DNA of 7,557 nucleotides from Flavobacteriaceae bacterium (GTDB lineage: Bacteria > Bacteroidota > Bacteroidia > Flavobacteriales > Flavobacteriaceae): NCBI GenBank assembly GCA_002705385.1, contig PAFO01000015.1, forward strand, positions 6,262-13,818. Reading direction: 5' to 3'. Under the pieces are notes generated by a model, which saw only the letters and a program-made list of their open reading frames with translations, searched no databases and was not told the DNA's origin. The position numbers and the translations under genes are program-made. Shown one piece after another: positions 6,736-7,557 of this stretch. Each line of letters begins with the position of its first letter. Position 1 is the first letter of the stretch.

Positions 6736-7557
6736 ATGATTTTAGCACTTTCTCATCCAACTGCAGAATGCAATGGTAAAATTCGTGTTACAGGTTCAAA
6801 AAGTGAGTCTAACAGGCTTCTTGTACTTCAAGCATTATTTTCTGGACTTAATATTGAAAACATATCAGAATCTGACGACAGTAAAATCATGCAAGAAGCA
6901 TTAAAATCAGATTCAGAAGTAATAGATGTTCATCATGCGGGGACTTCAATGCGATTCCTCACAGCTTATTTTGCTAATTTAGAAGGAAGAGAGGTACTGC
7001 TGACTGGATCACAAAGGATGCAAGAGCGACCGATTAAAATTTTAGTCGAAGCACTTAAATCAATTGGAGCTTCAATAAGCTATGAAAAAGAGGAAGGCTA
7101 TCCGCCTATACGAATTAAAGGAAAAAATCTCATCGGTGGAAAAATTTCACTACCAGCTGATGTTAGTAGTCAATACATATCAGCCTTATTGCTTATTGGG
7201 GCTGGATTAGAAAAAGGAATTCAATTAAATTTGTTAGGTAAAATTACATCAACTCCATATATATCGATGACTTTGTCTTTGTTAGATAACCTTGGTATTG
7301 AAACTGAATTTCAAGGACAAACCATTCGAGTAGAGCCCATAATTAAATCAAAAATAACAACGCAAATTGTTGAATCTGATTGGAGTTCAGCTTCCTATTT
7401 TTTTAGTGTCGTAGCGTTGGCATATCAAAGTGAAATTCATTTAACTAGTTACAAAGAGGAAAGCCTTCAAGGTGATAGTGTTCTAAAAGACATTTACAGT
7501 AAATTGGGTGTAATATCTTCAATTGAAGATCAGACTCTTAAATTAACAAAACAAGAT
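6736..7557 (+). CDS. aroA: AroA, 3-phosphoshikimate 1-carboxyvinyltransferase (5' part)
   Basis: EPSP synthase of the shikimate pathway, joining phosphoenolpyruvate to shikimate 3-phosphate on the way to chorismate. The first 274 codons are present, roughly two thirds of a family of about 400-430 residues, and the frame is open to the window edge. Visible motifs are GSKSESNR (20-27; K22, S23 and R27 match substrate-binding residues), HAGTSMRF (67-74), GSQRMQERPI (91-100), ADVSSQYISALL (141-152), TSTPYISMT (171-179) and ESDWSSASYF (213-222). The later catalytic Asp and Glu lie beyond the window. The ATG follows the MazG-like stop with no gap. In the AGT-S-MR-F loop, Ser and Phe stand where E. 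coli has Ala and Pro; I recall Phe as normal in Bacteroidota. Confidence 0.96.
   Translation, partial: MILALSHPTAECNGKIRVTGSKSESNRLLVLQALFSGLNIENISESDDSKIMQEALKSDSEVIDVHHAGTSMRFLTAYFANLEGREVLLTGSQRMQERPIKILVEALKSIGASISYEKEEGYPPIRIKGKNLIGGKISLPADVSSQYISALLLIGAGLEKGIQLNLLGKITSTPYISMTLSLLDNLGIETEFQGQTIRVEPIIKSKITTQIVESDWSSASYFFSVVALAYQSEIHLTSYKEESLQGDSVLKDIYSKLGVISSIEDQTLKLTKQD

Noticed and set aside
6937..6960. Ser and Phe substitutions in the AroA AGT-x-MR-x loop as a sign of inhibitor insensitivity
   Set aside because: Phe after MR is, as I recall, the normal residue in Bacteroidota AroA, so a comparison with E. coli alone does not support an acquired trait.

Overview
The window is AT-rich chromosomal DNA from a member of the Bacteroidota, most likely a Flavobacteriales bacterium. 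Several things point there: a short-LID adenylate kinase of about 190 residues followed directly by Obg, a Bacteroidota-type Mpl ligase (start M-x-x-HFIAIGGSAM), a gene beginning MLLVYTHKITPR that matches flavobacterial deacetylase-like proteins as I remember them, an AroA with the GSKSESNR start, and TATTTTTG-like promoter motifs. All assignments come from reading the sequence and from remembered families; no database was searched.

Layout. On the minus strand, purK (1203 to 49) is followed one base later by the first codons of purE (47 to the left edge); together they convert AIR to CAIR in purine synthesis. A divergent spacer of about 85 bp separates them from a plus-strand series: adk (1289-1861), obgE (1867-2868), an mpl pseudogene (2877 to about 4293), a deacetylase-like gene (4371-5660), a YjjG-type HAD phosphatase (5657-6352), a MazG-like pyrophosphohydrolase (6406-6735) and the 5' two thirds of aroA (6736 to the right edge). 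Genes are tightly packed, with gaps of 0 to 8 bp or overlaps at most junctions. The clear exceptions are the region around the broken gene and a 53-bp gap before the MazG gene.

The most interesting part is 2877-5660. The mpl gene (peptidoglycan-tripeptide recycling ligase) has broken down: two in-frame stops, two one-base deletions in homopolymers, and a Thr-to-Lys change in its ATP-binding P-loop upstream of the first stop. Its remains can still be read across three frames to the expected family length. The next gene keeps a full 429-codon frame, yet four motifs that I recall as holding the polar and metal-binding residues of its family are all changed. Two neighbouring envelope-related genes therefore appear to have lost function together, while the surrounding housekeeping genes look intact. 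This looks like gene loss in progress, or a pseudoenzyme beside a dead gene, rather than a new system.

The rest is core metabolism: purine synthesis (PurK, PurE), nucleotide balance and clean-up (Adk, HAD phosphatase, MazG-like), ribosome assembly (Obg) and the shikimate pathway (AroA). I saw no tRNA, rRNA, CRISPR array, insertion sequence, riboswitch or convincing intrinsic terminator.
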